A program made the position numbers and the translations under genes. 64,000 nt of DNA from Apostichopus japonicus (taxonomy: Eukaryota > Echinodermata > Holothuroidea > Aspidochirotida > Stichopodidae), in assembly GCF_037975245.1 (NCBI RefSeq), contig NC_092575.1:2301001-2365000 (forward strand). The letters are read 5' to 3'. This document shows positions 1-13,300 of this stretch, piece after piece (position 1 is the stretch's first letter; each line of letters starts with the position of its first letter). Below the pieces are notes generated by a model. That model was not told the DNA's origin. It saw only the letters and a list, made by a program, of their open reading frames with translations, and searched no databases.

Positions 1-3000
1 AATATTTTAAAGAATTCCCCACATTCCCCTAAAAAACAAATAGGAAGTTCAATAATACTGTGAAGTCTGCTTTTAGAAGAAACTCTTATTTTATCATCAG
101 CCTACAATCAGCATATCTATCATGAACTGCACACTTTGAAAGCAAAACTACTCATAGTATTATTACAGAGAATTATATATAAAAAAAAGGTTAAATATTT
201 TTATTTCAGTTTATATATATGTATCTTTGTTGTGGTGGCATTTGTTAACCATAGGAGGGTAACCCTATTGTAGATACACTTGGAGAAGTAACATTCATAA
301 AACAAGATAAGCTGAGTGCACTATTACTAAGAGGGAGCTGTTACCATGGTGATACTGTATTAGCGGTATCTGAAATCCAAACCTCAGTTTCAAATTTTAT
401 TTTATATTGTTACTGTACCATATTGTGCATATGCCAGAAACATATATACCTATTTCCTTTCTCTATTGAAATGTTCCTTCAGTGAAACAGATTTCCATCA
501 TTTGAAGAAAGTACAAAAAAGGTGGGAAGAATTATTAGAAAACCCTGATCAATAAATATTGTTCAAATCAATGTTGCCTACAATACTACTGTGTTAAGAG
601 TGCTATGTAGCATTACTATAATCCAGCGGTGAAGTACAGTATGAACAATATTAATTAGTTCAAAGCTCTTGTATTTGTATACGACTGTCATGTTAGGCTA
701 TGGTTATAATACTACAGCCTAAGCTGATAATACTACAGCCTTAGCAACATGACTTAGCTGGGGTTAGCTGCTGTGCTCTGGGTTAAATGACATGTCCCAG
801 CATTGAACAGAAAGTCAGATATACAGAGTACAGCTTCATATGAGTTATGCTATATATACTGCATTGAGACTACAGGCAAGAGATTGGTCTCCCAGATTAC
901 CTGACCGAACAAAGGTTATTGCACTGTTGTAACCAATCGCAGACAGCCTCTCTTGTACTGCCAGACATATGGCTCCTTCCATTTATCTAGTAGGGGGAGT
1001 TACAAAATGTAGGACACAGTTAAACAAATAACAGGGAGCCATGGAAAAGTATAGCAGATACCCCGGGTTAAAGCATACATAGGAATGAACCACTTCTAAA
1101 TTTGTAACCCTGAAGCAACTCTACATTACATGTGGACGTGTAAGCAGCTGTTTGTATTTAATATGATGCCAATTTCACAGCAAACTTGTTAAACTCTTAA
1201 CCAAGAATGGCTCAATAAGATTCAACAATTGTTCAACACTGCTAAGACTAGGCATCCATCCAAGGATTTTATTCCATTTATTATCAATTTTAAATTTTAA
1301 TGTAATTTTTTCATTTCACCTTAAAAAAGGAAATGAACGTTACATAGTCACTTAAATACTTGAATAATTTGCTTTGGATTTTCAGAAAGTTTCCTTAAAT
1401 GAAAATGTCTTCCATAAATTAAGTTTTGCACTTATTCATACAAGAAACTAAAAAACTTTTCATAAATTTTCATATTAATTTCATAAATTAATAAACACCA
1501 ACAATTATCAAAAGGTGATCACCTCCCCCTCCCCCTCCCCATAAAGGCCATCTGTAGTATTAAAAAATATGCTAGAATTGCTAAAGAATTGTCACTCACA
1601 TTCAAAAGCACACTTAATTGCCCTGACCTGAATGCATGTGCATTTTGTACATATCACTAGGGACATTTAATTACATACTTTAATAACATTCCAGTGCCTG
1701 TATATATCTTCAAGTTTCTCAGCAAGACCTACTCAGTACAGGAAATTATATTTGAAGAGCTCTGAGCATCATTTGCATTTTCTAACATGATAATATTACA
1801 TGGTCACAATACTGGTGGCCTTTATAAATCTACTAAAGTACAACCAGCATTAAATTCAGCATTGAGTTGACACTTGCATGTACCATTTGTATTGTATGTT
1901 TGTATTGTATTGTATGTTTGTATTGTATCTTATCGTATCATTTGTATTGTATCGTTTGTATTGTATTGTATCGTTTGTATTGTATTCTATTATATTAATT
2001 TTGTATTGTATATTGAACTGTTCTGTACTGTATTGTATTATACTGAAGTGAATCATTTGTATTGTATTTGTATTGCATTGTTTGCATTGTATTGTATTAA
2101 TTTTGAATTGTATATTGTACTGTATTGTATTTATATTGTATTATATTGTGTCATTTGTTTTGTATTATATTGTATTGTATCGTTTGTATTATATTTATTT
2201 TGTATTGTATATTGTACTGTATTGTATTGTACTGTTTTGTATTTATTTTGTATTGTATTGTGCTGTATTATATTTATTTTGTATTGTTTTGTATCATTTG
2301 TTTTGTATTATTTGGAATTGTACCGTTTGTATTATATTTATTTTGTATTGTATATTGTACTGTATTGTATTGTATTTATATTGTATTATATTGTTTGTAT
2401 CGTGTGTATTGTATTGTACGTATTGTATTGTATGTATCGTTTGTATTGTATTGTATGTACTATGTATTGTATAACATGTACCATCCCATTACTGCAATGA
2501 CTCCTTCCATCATACATCACTACTATAGATCTTGACTATATATGTGTGTGTGTATACAGTTAAGGTTCACGTCAAGTAGTGCCACTGATAGCATTGTGAC
2601 ACAACGCCACAAAAGCAGACCTATAATCTCTACATTCAACAGTTGACAGTTAAGTATCTCCTTCAAGGCATACCCTCATATTTCATCAGGCAACACAATT
2701 GTCAAAAAAGTTTAGGTTTTCTCTTAGCAGGTCAAATGTCATAATTACAACAACAAAAATGGATTACAATATGTAACTTTTTGCCTAAGTTCTCCTTACT
2801 TCAGTTTTCATAACCTACATCATGAAGTTGTAAGGTTAGGTTAGGCTGTCAGATGCCTCTTCACCACCGAACACCCCCCCCCCGACTCTCTCCCCCTCCC
2901 CTCCTTTCTCCAACTCTATTTTCAACCCCTCCCACAGCTTCCGCCATCTCTTTACCCTTTTAATTTTAGAACACTTTCAGGATACAAAATTTACCAATCT

Positions 3001-4338
3001 ATGATTTCCACCAGATTATGCAACATTCTTAGAAGATCACATTTGTATCACTTCTTTCAACGAATTACCCAAAAATAATACTAATAAAAAAAATAAGTCC
3101 CTCAACAGGAAATTTTACAATCTGCAATAAATGCTTAGCAATCAACAATTGCTTTGCCATTTCAAGCTAATTCACAAGCCATGCAAGCATTCTTGGTAGA
3201 AAATCATTTTTGGTAGAAAACAGCTTTCAGGAATATTAGTTCTTTTGGCTTTAAAATGCCTGAGTCCATTCTTTTTGAAACAGAAACAACTAAAGCGGTT
3301 GGCATTAATTACATTACGGGTCAATGCACTATAGAGGCCAATACACTATTGTCTGCGTTAGTCTTAAATTCCATATTTTGATGACTGCATATTTAAAAAT
3401 TTCAGTATATTTTTCCAACATTCTTTTTGACCGCTTTCCTTATTCTAAACTCAATAGCATCTTCCTCCTCGACTTTTCTTTAACCTCTCATCCTCTTCTT
3501 TTCAAACTAACCATAATTGACTAAATCACATTAAAGCATTAATTTTCTCCTTCTAACCCCTCAAGACTTACTTCAGAAAATTACTTGGATGAAGGAATTT
3601 ATTTTTAATGGTGGCAACAAAAACTTTGAACAGTGTAAGAATCTGACCATACTGGAAGGGACAATTAACCTATGACCATTCACCAAGCAAGACTAGTAAA
3701 CCAACAATAATTGTTAAAATATACACTTCAGACATCCAAAAGTATGGTTTCATAATGTAAATATGACTAACACAATCTCAGATATGAATACCACCTCAAG
3801 TATGTACATTATTAGGACTTGACCTGTTGCTATGGAAACTATTGTAACTCAGGCAAGAAATGCTTCACCACAGCATCAGATTCCATCTGTGTACAACACT
3901 ATGATCTTCTAAGTAGCTTGTTACTGTAAATGTTCCCTCCTCCGCAGAAACTAATCTATCAGGCATCTCTTCCACTTATAGTTTCCTGGGATCCCCCTTA
4001 CTCCCTCCCCATACCCTCATCAAAGTTTCTGCAGTCACTGATACCACTGCTGTAAACAAAATCATTACAATCTATAAACCAAAAGATTGACAAAAGTCAA
4101 CCATTTTGATTCCGTTCTTGTGGGAAAATGTATTCTGCAGCCTTAAATATTCCTAAGACCTCATACAGTATTTACTACGGTAATGGGAAAGTTATCTTTC
4201 AAGCTCAGCAGATTTTATACCGTCCACACTGTTCCTCTATACCCAGGGGTCCTGTTATACACCCAGCTAGGGTCCTACCTTATTTCTTAGTCTTCCCATT
4301 CAAGTACCATTTGCATTTAATTAACTGAAAAAGGATAC
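1..4338 (-). other. NLK intron 3 (partial), no further exon seen
   Basis: AT-rich intronic sequence downstream of NLK exon 3. I searched the minus strand for the following kinase segments (VVTELMQSDLHK, HRDIKPGN) and found none. Apart from the ATTGT-type repeat at 1874-2480, a short TG run near 2544 and C-rich tracts near 1,525 and 2,875, I see nothing structured. Confidence 0.7.
1874..2480. repeat. ATTGT/TTGTA pentanucleotide-type microsatellite, 0.6 kb
   Basis: Long run of TATTGTATTGTA with interruptions such as TATCGTTTG, ATTATATTT and GTACTG. It keeps all plus-strand frames open for long stretches (Cys/Ile/Leu/Tyr-rich translations), which are artefacts of composition. Sub-blocks repeat at larger scale, for example the phrase from TTTGTATTATATTTATTTTG to TATTGTACTG near 2,185 and again near 2,329. 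Confidence 0.95.
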
Positions 4339-4394
4339 ATTTCCTCGAAGAAGTCAATGTGCGGTGGTTGTAGAATGTCCAGCGCTTTCAAGAC
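4339..4394 (-). CDS. NLK: NLK exon 3 (N-lobe beta-strand segment)
   Basis: 56 nt encoding VLKALDILQPPHIDFFEE plus two bases of the next codon, equivalent to the vertebrate segment VLSALDILQPPHIDYFEE. The acceptor is tatctgcag. The donor reads GGAAAT|GTATCC, leaving phase 2 for an exon beyond the left window edge. Confidence 0.93.
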
Positions 4395-7300
4395 CTGCAG
4401 ATAAATCAGGAAGAGAGGAGAAAAAGAAAATGCGGTCAGATTATATACGAATTTGTGAGACAGTCTGGGGGTACAATTAGGGATATTCCTGACACAAATA
4501 AAACCGTTGGAGCTACGGCTATGATTACATGAACTACGAACGGAATAACATCGGACGAAAAGCCAGCGAGATGGAGACGAAATGCCACAACCTCTTCTTC
4601 TTCGCAGATGGAGAGGCAAGGGTTGAAGCGAGGTGTAGTATAAAATGTCACATAAAAGGAAAGAACCTTGTACGTGTTGATGTATGTTGATTAACCATTC
4701 GGTTGTTTGCAGATACAAACAAGGGAGCTTGTCCAAAGGATAGGACAGGAAATACAGGAAAGGAGCTGTAAATAATTCACTAAACGTCGGGAAACGAATG
4801 TAACGTGTCAGAATTTTTCAGGAAAGAAAGGAAAAGACAAATAATGATTGATTTCTAATAAATGTGGAATAAGATGTGAAATAACTACTTGCAACTCTAC
4901 CGCGAATGAATGATGCCAAGCTTCATTTCAAATACTGCAAAAAGGTTTGCACTTGTGATCTTTGCGGATATCAAGCAAAGGTAACGGCACAATAAGCTGC
5001 ATTTTCTTGCATACTGTACGCTATAAATACAGTACGGCTTGTGGTGATGGATACAGTATCTATACAACATGTGAAATTGATTCCATTCTTGTAACTTAAC
5101 AGGAAAGTTTTAATTGATTTTTAAGTTACTCTGTGGAGTAGCTAGAATTTAAGAGGAAATTTGAGATGAATTCCTGTGTTGTTGTGCAGCCTGTTAGGTA
5201 AATTTAGTGATTGGACGACCAACTCCCATTATCAATAATATCAATTAAATATTTTAATTGCAAGTTTTTAGCATAAATGTATGATCCTGATGATGTCACA
5301 TTAATGTTATCATATTATTACAAAATTTTGGGATCGGACATCACCTACGTAGCTGACATATGAAATGAAAAAGGTTACAGTGTTTGGGGGGTGTAAGTTT
5401 AATATTTATCTGTTCCCATTACCACCATTACGTTAGGTGGCATTTAATACACAGTGGGCTGGTGCATACAGTAATGTCACACTCACACTGTGCTTCCTTT
5501 AATTATAGAACATGCTGATATCTTCGATGTATGCACTCATGTGCAGTGAGTTTAATATCAGAATAATCCATGTAGTCTTGATAAATACTCCACTATGTGA
5601 CTCATATGTAATGCTGCACCTGCCATGTATTCAGTCTATAAGATTGTATCTGATAAGATCATATCTGATCATATTAAAATCAGATGATTTCCCTGCCAGA
5701 TCGCCATCGTTCAGATCCCAACCCAACCCCCCACCCATCCCCCACCCCCACCCATCCCCCACCCCCAACCATCCCCCACCCCAACCACCCCCACCCCCAA
5801 CCACCCCCACCCCCAACCATCCCCACCCCCAACTATCCCCCACCCCCAACCATCCCCTCCCCCAAATAAAAATTGTGATCTCCATGGATACAGAGCATAA
5901 TTGCTCACAGTAGCTCTAATTCACAACCATTTCCGGAGAGATTTACCAAAACGATTAGAAGGCAATTCCCCAGTCCCTGTTAGGAGATAAAATTTTCACA
6001 TTCCTGGCCAAATATAAAGCCCTGCTCATTCCTCCCTATAGCTTTATGTAGAATATTATAACGTCTGATGTGGGTTCTTTTTTGTCTTTTCTTTTCTTTT
6101 CGCCATTTTCACAAAAACTGAATATTTGTGCTAATTGTAGGTGCATGCTAATTTGTCTCCCTTTAGGGTGTTAATTCTAATGTACTGTACGCCGGTGAGC
6201 TCATGACTGCCATATAATGCATATAGCAGAACTATAGGACACAGTATGTAGCTAGTTTGTGCTAAAGCATATCAATTCAACACTTAAAGTTGTTTGCAGA
6301 CTGCAGGTTTTTCCCCCCTTATTACATGTAACTTAATCGATGAATTTAGATTGAAATCCCTCTTTCTTGCAACATCCAAATGACCTTTTGACCTTCATAC
6401 CCATCAAATATTCCAAGGCAGTAAACAGCTATTAACACAGGTCTACAGGACCGAATGTGTGGTAGACAGCAAAGTAATTCAGAAAAATATTGTTATTACC
6501 ATAATAAAAGAAAATAAACATCGTCAAAATATGGGATAGACGATATATACACACACGCCAAGGTCAAAAATCTCTAGCAATTAAGCAATAGGTGTTTGTC
6601 GTATTGTTGAACATGCATATTTATCAGCGAGTTGGCAGATTTAAACTGGAAGAAACGGGGCAATATACCTCTATTAGTCATAGATATTATCACTACAAAT
6701 AGCAAACTTTGGCACACCTCCAACAAATTCAACACACATTGTAATCTGAGATGACGAGTTCCACCATTGGACAAACAGGAACCTGTTAAGAATTTTCGAA
6801 CGAAACTGTTTGCATCAGTATTCATATTATCTCATTATTAGTCAACAATCATCATTCCATTGCTGGCAAATGCTTTAAGAACTCATTGTTAAAAACATTT
6901 TGGAAAATCTTAATATGAATAGACAACTTGCTATAACATCCCTAAACTGTTACTCCCACTCCTCCCCCTCCCCCTCTCCCCTACTTCCTCCCATCCCCCA
7001 TTCTACCCCCTTGCTATAAGATATGGATCTGGTCAATTAAAAAATATTACACACTTTCAAATATTCTGGACATATCTTTATTTGCTATTCAATATTAACC
7101 TCACAGAAACAAAGTACTCTTTCATAAAGCCACAACACTGTACATCCTGATAAACCAGTTGATAACTGAACCAACTTGACCTTTTTATCCAACACTTCAT
7201 TCCCAAAGTGCAAGGCCAAAGGACCCAACTTGTGACTTTCCAGTGTGGCAAAAATACAACTCAATGGGTATTTTGCCACTATGGAAGAATGACCAATAAT

Positions 7301-10300
7301 TAAAACCCTGAATCCCGGCAATGTTATAGCAACTGTCCTGCAATCATCCAAAACCAGTCAATTTGCTGTTAGAACTACTGTACAGATGTAGTGTACTTTA
7401 AACTGTATGCAATAATGACTATTGTATGCAAAGATGTACAGAAGGATAGATGAACCTATACTAACAGATATCATCAGAGCTTCTATGGCAACATTTTGTA
7501 TCAAACTACCGAAGCTGAAGATTTGTTAATAGTTGCCATCAAATTTATTGAAGTAATGGACAGCTGAGTATGCTTTGAATAAACCACTGAGAAAGCTGAT
7601 GATGAAAATTTGAAATCGAATCTGTGTCCCTTTCTCAAGCTGGACATCTATATACATGTATGTAAAGGCAGCGTCGTGGAAACAAATTTAACTCCAAATT
7701 GAAATCAAATTAACTTTAATCCGTATTTTGATTGTAGTTGGTCGCAAAATTCAAAAGTACACTGTACGGTCTTCAAAATGTATTTTGACCAAACTGTAAG
7801 AAGTTGATTTAAATCGTAATAGTACAAACAAAGACAGAAAATATTTTTGATAAAACAAGCAGATTAACCCAGCATATTTCACATCACTTTAACGCCTAAT
7901 GTCTTGTGTATAACAATGTCCTGTGTAAGAAAACTTGTAATTCATTACAAAATAACTACTGTACACGTATACATCAAGACGATAAATTTGGATGAGAACT
8001 TTGTTTCTAAATTTCTGGACAATGTGTTATTAGTTCATTCTGCGTCAGATACAGTACCTGTTTTCCTTAATTTTGACGGCTCCCTATGGATAGGCTTTTA
8101 AAGAGGTAACATAACACAATGAAGGCATACAGTTTGCAAACTAAGGCAATATGGGTAGCATACAATATTATAACACTTAACTCCCTGATTTCCCTCAAAC
8201 CTTGACCTTTACAAAATACTCAGTTGGGGGTGACTGGATAATGCAGGGATTCAGTGCAAAGTTAAAGTAAATTAAGGGAGATATTGATTATTTTTCCTGG
8301 AGATTTGAAATGCAATGATGACTTGAGGCATAAGACTTCATTTTTGACACTATAAGTGACAAAACATGGAACAAGAACATACCTCTATTGTGAAACCTGG
8401 AAAATCTGTTTTGCCAACTCTGAGCTTTGTTTGAAAACCACAATGCCACCCTTTCATTGTGGTTTTGCACAGGGAAAATTGCACCTTTCAATTTCCTTGA
8501 GATATGGGGAGTTACTCAGCTCATTTAACTTGACATGATATATTCACAAACTTCATATAACTGTGATTAACTTAGACGTCATGCCCTATTGAACCCTCAT
8601 GTTTTGCTCTTAACTCCTTTCAGACTTTGTTTTGTCGGAATCAAATGTTATTAGAGTTGAACAAGTAGACATAATGTATAAAAAAACAATATTAATTTTG
8701 TCAAACATGTAAATTGACAGCTAATATATGTTTTTCCAATATTGGATTCATATTTCCTTAGAACTTTTGAGCTGATCAGCATAAAACTTCTATGAAATGC
8801 TTAAATACTAATAAACATGATCCTAACTTAAGAAAATATTTGGAAAATGTAATAAATATTGAAATAAACAACTGTTAACCTCATAATATTCCAAAAGCTA
8901 GGAGATGATGCTTTTCTTAACCTTTAATTCCGTTTTTTTTTGGGGGGGGGTGGGGAGGGAGGATGGGTTGGTATCTTTCTGTATGTCTTTTAGTGTCATT
9001 GACACACCACATTTCAACACCACTTACTGTATAAAAGTCCATTCAATATTAAACAGGGCCACGGTACAGTACTGTACCTCTGTGTATATAATTATATATT
9101 AACCCAGGGCCCCCCAGCAAGGCAACAGCTCTAGTTCAGGAGTGAGATATTTCTATCATTCTCAAGTGAGATAGAAACCAGTCACACAAGAATGCCAAGA
9201 ATGGAAACTCCTGCCCATTTTTGGAATACATGCCTTTGTCTAAAGTTCAAATTACACTGAGCTAATATCAGATTGCTCTTCTGAGAGGAGTCTGCTTACT
9301 AAAGAATGTACCACTTTTATTCTCTCTTTTTGCCCCTCTTTTCTTTCTTTTAGACTTCTTGTTCAAATATAGTTTGGTATTTTTGAGATATGAATAGGCC
9401 TACATATATGGCAAAAACTTTCAAGTCAATCAGTTGAAAATACTTTTTTATCAATATCAGAAATTGAGACCAATGTCTATATCATTCTACATCATTCTAT
9501 TTTTTTCCATTTTTAGTCAGGATATTTCAATGAAGCATTTTTAAAGTTCATGTTTCCATGGCAATGATTACTATGTAAAGTGTCAAGAGTATTGACTAAA
9601 ACATAAAGGTCACAATTTCGACCAGACTAGGGCATACTCCTATAAATTAAGCTTTCAGCAATACATACATTTGAAAGATAATAGGAACAATCACTGGTAA
9701 ATCAATGAATATTTAATGACCACCATTAATTTTTCCATATTTTTGGCTTTTCCATTTATTTTCTGAAAGTAATAAATGTTATTATACTGATCCCAATGTA
9801 AAGGCCAATCAGTTGGGAAATTTCAAGATTTTTTAGAGTTGCATTAAATTTCTTTGAATGGAACTTAATCAATGACATAAAACCGCCATAAACACAAATG
9901 TGTACTACTATTAGACAGTAGATGTGCAGTATAAATGCAGTTAAAGTACCACAACTCAAATGTTGCATGGGTAACTAGTGGACATCGCTCCAGAACTGTT
10001 CAATAAATTTTTGGTTTCTTTCTTTTTACCATGACCTCTTACCCTAAAAGTGGGTGATTTATATGATAGATATGAAAGCTTGGATGTCCCACTGTCAATG
10101 ACCAATCCAGAAAATACCAACAGATATGATTCATGGTGGTAGTAGGTAAGTGGTGACTAAGGGGTTTATAGAGAACGATGACATCAGTAAATGATCATGG
10201 AGGGCCAATTGGGACATTTTTCTTGTGTTCAGTTTAGTCTGCAGGATGAGGTCTAACATGAGTAATCTATGGATCATTCTCTGTGTATAGATGCATAAAG

Positions 10301-13300
10301 TTGCTCAAGGCCAGTCTGTGGACATCAGATAAGATCAGATATATAGGAATACACAGTGTGACAGTGATATAGGTAATAAACTGTATAGGTTTCTACACTG
10401 TACTGTACACTGTACTGTACAAGGAGGGAAGTAAACACATCAGAAGAGACCCACGGTACATAGAGTACTGTACATTCAATACATGATTATTCAGCAGGGC
10501 CGTACACTTGCTATCAGTAGCATATAAATGCTTCTCATCTCTGGACGGAAAAAGATTGAAATAAAGTTTGAATTATATTTCAACAAAAAAAAGTTATCTA
10601 ATTTACAGAATTAAGATGGTAGCCTAAGCTATTACTATATCTTGTTCAGAAGAGTTAAAATTCTAATTTTTTGGTTTTCCCCTTTTTTTCCCTTTGTTTT
10701 TTTTTTGTTTTTTTTTACAGTTTTTCACCCAAAGTTCACCCCAAAATGAGAAACACTTGGGTGAGTTTACTGAGCCTGGACAATAAATTACTTCCACGTT
10801 GGCTGTCAGAGGACATACGTAAAGTAATTAAGTAACTTCGAGGAAACAACAATACATTCGTCGTGGGAAAAAAATAGGGAAAAATAAGAATCTGATTGCT
10901 AAGGTTCAAAATTGTTGAATGCATGAACTATTGATTACCTATTTTCACCTAAAATTGACCCTTTACACTTACCTAACACAGTACTACTATACAACCTAAT
11001 GGAAGAATATATGTCCTTGAAACTTGTATAGCTCTTTCATGGTTTTTACACTATATTACACCTGGGTATACAATTCTCAGAGTTTAACAGTTCGTTGTAT
11101 TTACCTAGGGGGAATTATCTCTTGACTTATCAATGGAAAATTGCGGAGAATTACACACAAAATGAGCAAGAGAATCACGGAATACATACAACTACTGCTA
11201 CATTAAAGTAAAACCATTAAAGTATTGTACTTTCTATGGGGTATAAACTAATATATACTGTAAACAGTATGTGTGTGTGCGTGTGTGGTTAAGTGTGTAG
11301 TATCATGTAACATTTATTACAGCATTATGCCAAAGAATAATTAGCCAAATACCATTCCCGCAACAACAAGTGTTTATTAATTTTGTTCTCCAAAAAATTT
11401 GGGCAAGTTTTTTTTTTCACCCTATAATTTCCATTTTATGGGGATTGAAATACATGCTACCCATACTGTAGATCGATGTATTAACACTCAGTGTCAGTAA
11501 TGTGTACATTTAAAAGTGTAGTTTAAGTAACTGTAAACCATCAACTGTGCAGTATTTTATTACTCCCTCTTGGCATATAAATTGAAGATGGAAAGGACAT
11601 AAAAAAAAATAAAAATCACTCTAGACTATAGACAGATCAGAGGACAAAACAGATCTGCTTAAACATTTGATCCTATTCACTGGGACACCAAGAGGACCAC
11701 AAAGTTCTGCTGGTTTCCTAACGGCCCCCAACGCCCCCCCCCCCGACCACTCATTTCCTAACCTCGGGATTTATCGTGCAACCATACCAGCTGACGAATA
11801 AAAGATAATTAATTTAAAGCTGCATACATGTGCACCATTTAACCCAATCTGTTGAGTGGTGGGATTTATAATATCACAACTACCTTATTTGGGTGTGCAA
11901 TTCTGGTAAAGTTGTTAAATTGTCTCGACTACAACGGTAATTAAATGCCTGTTTTTTCCTGCCTTTCATGAACTCCCGTCATCAACGGGCAAAGTCTCCG
12001 CGTAAACATGGAAATCAAAAGCGTCTTCCTACGAATTGATGCACTTTTTCTGCTCTTTTTTTCTTTCTTTCTGTCTTTCCGTCTGCCCAAAGCTAACCCG
12101 ACCACATCCTCTTTTTTTTAATCTGCTGTTCGCTGTATACGTAGGTCTTGGACTGTCTGTTGCCTGTTCGCCTGATAGTTATGGCTCATTAATGACGATA
12201 TACTGTCGCCCACGACGACGAGTGGTGAGGTACCATGAATTTACACATGAGTCAAGAGGGCTGGAAATTTAAAATGTAATTTAGTATCGACGCACACGTA
12301 CCGTATATATTTATACATATATATGTATGTAGTTATGTATGTATGAATATGTGTATATAAATATATATTTATTTATATATATATTTATATATCAACAACC
12401 ATTGGTTCCGTTAGTAGACAAACGGTAGTCCAAATGTAAACAGTCATTCACAGCTCTTTGTTTCAGAGCTGATGTCCATGAACTCACAGACAGGAAGACT
12501 TTGAAAAGATTTATAAGTGACTACAGTATCTGTCTGTGTGTCTTGTCTATGTGCCTGTCATAAAATTGTGAAACCACTCACTGGTTCTGTCTACAGATGC
12601 AATGTTGTAACTTGTACTCACTCACAACTGTGTGAGGCATTGGTTCACAATTTGTCCAAATGCTAACAAGCACTTTTGCCATGCTTTTTGGATGCATATA
12701 TCTTGTGCATTTGGTCAGACGAGTATACATGTGCATGTTCTGTTTTGCGAAATGATTTTACCAGACCTACACAGAATATTCCTCCCACATTAACATTGTA
12801 TTTTTATCAAGTTATGAAATTACTCTTTTTTTTCATAATTACTGTAAGTAGGGTGTCAAAGCAAGGCAAACTTGGAAATTTTCATATTTTTTTTTCCATA
12901 TTTTTTTAACCTTTTCTTCATTCTTTGGAAAATGAACCTTTCCTAGTCATGCTAATGGACTCTGTATGTTATCCGTATGTTTCTTTAATATCAAAATCCA
13001 TTGCGAATAATTTACCATAATCGATGATGCAACAAGCTGCTTTTTAACCAGAAAATAAATAAAATATGTAGTGCAATTAAGGAGATATTGAACGACACTG
13101 GAGTTATTTCCGAAAAATGAATTAGTCTTAACTAGAAATGTTGGTAAGTGAAGGAGGATAGCTTGTTGGAACAGGGAGGGGATCGGGAGAAGATGAGAGA
13201 AGTTCAAATATATGCCACTGTTTATCTGGACGGGAATTGAAACAACTACTAAACAGTACTCGTAGCACTAATTACTGTTTCCCTCACTTACCTGTCCCCT

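Noticed and set aside
1874-2535. Several long plus-strand open frames rich in Cys/Ile/Leu/Tyr
   Set aside because: They translate a pentanucleotide microsatellite in three frames; no conserved residues, no splice context.
5512-5913. Proline/histidine-rich and glycine/tryptophan-rich open frames on both strands
   Set aside because: Both come from the C-rich minisatellite at 5712-5866; composition explains the lack of stops.
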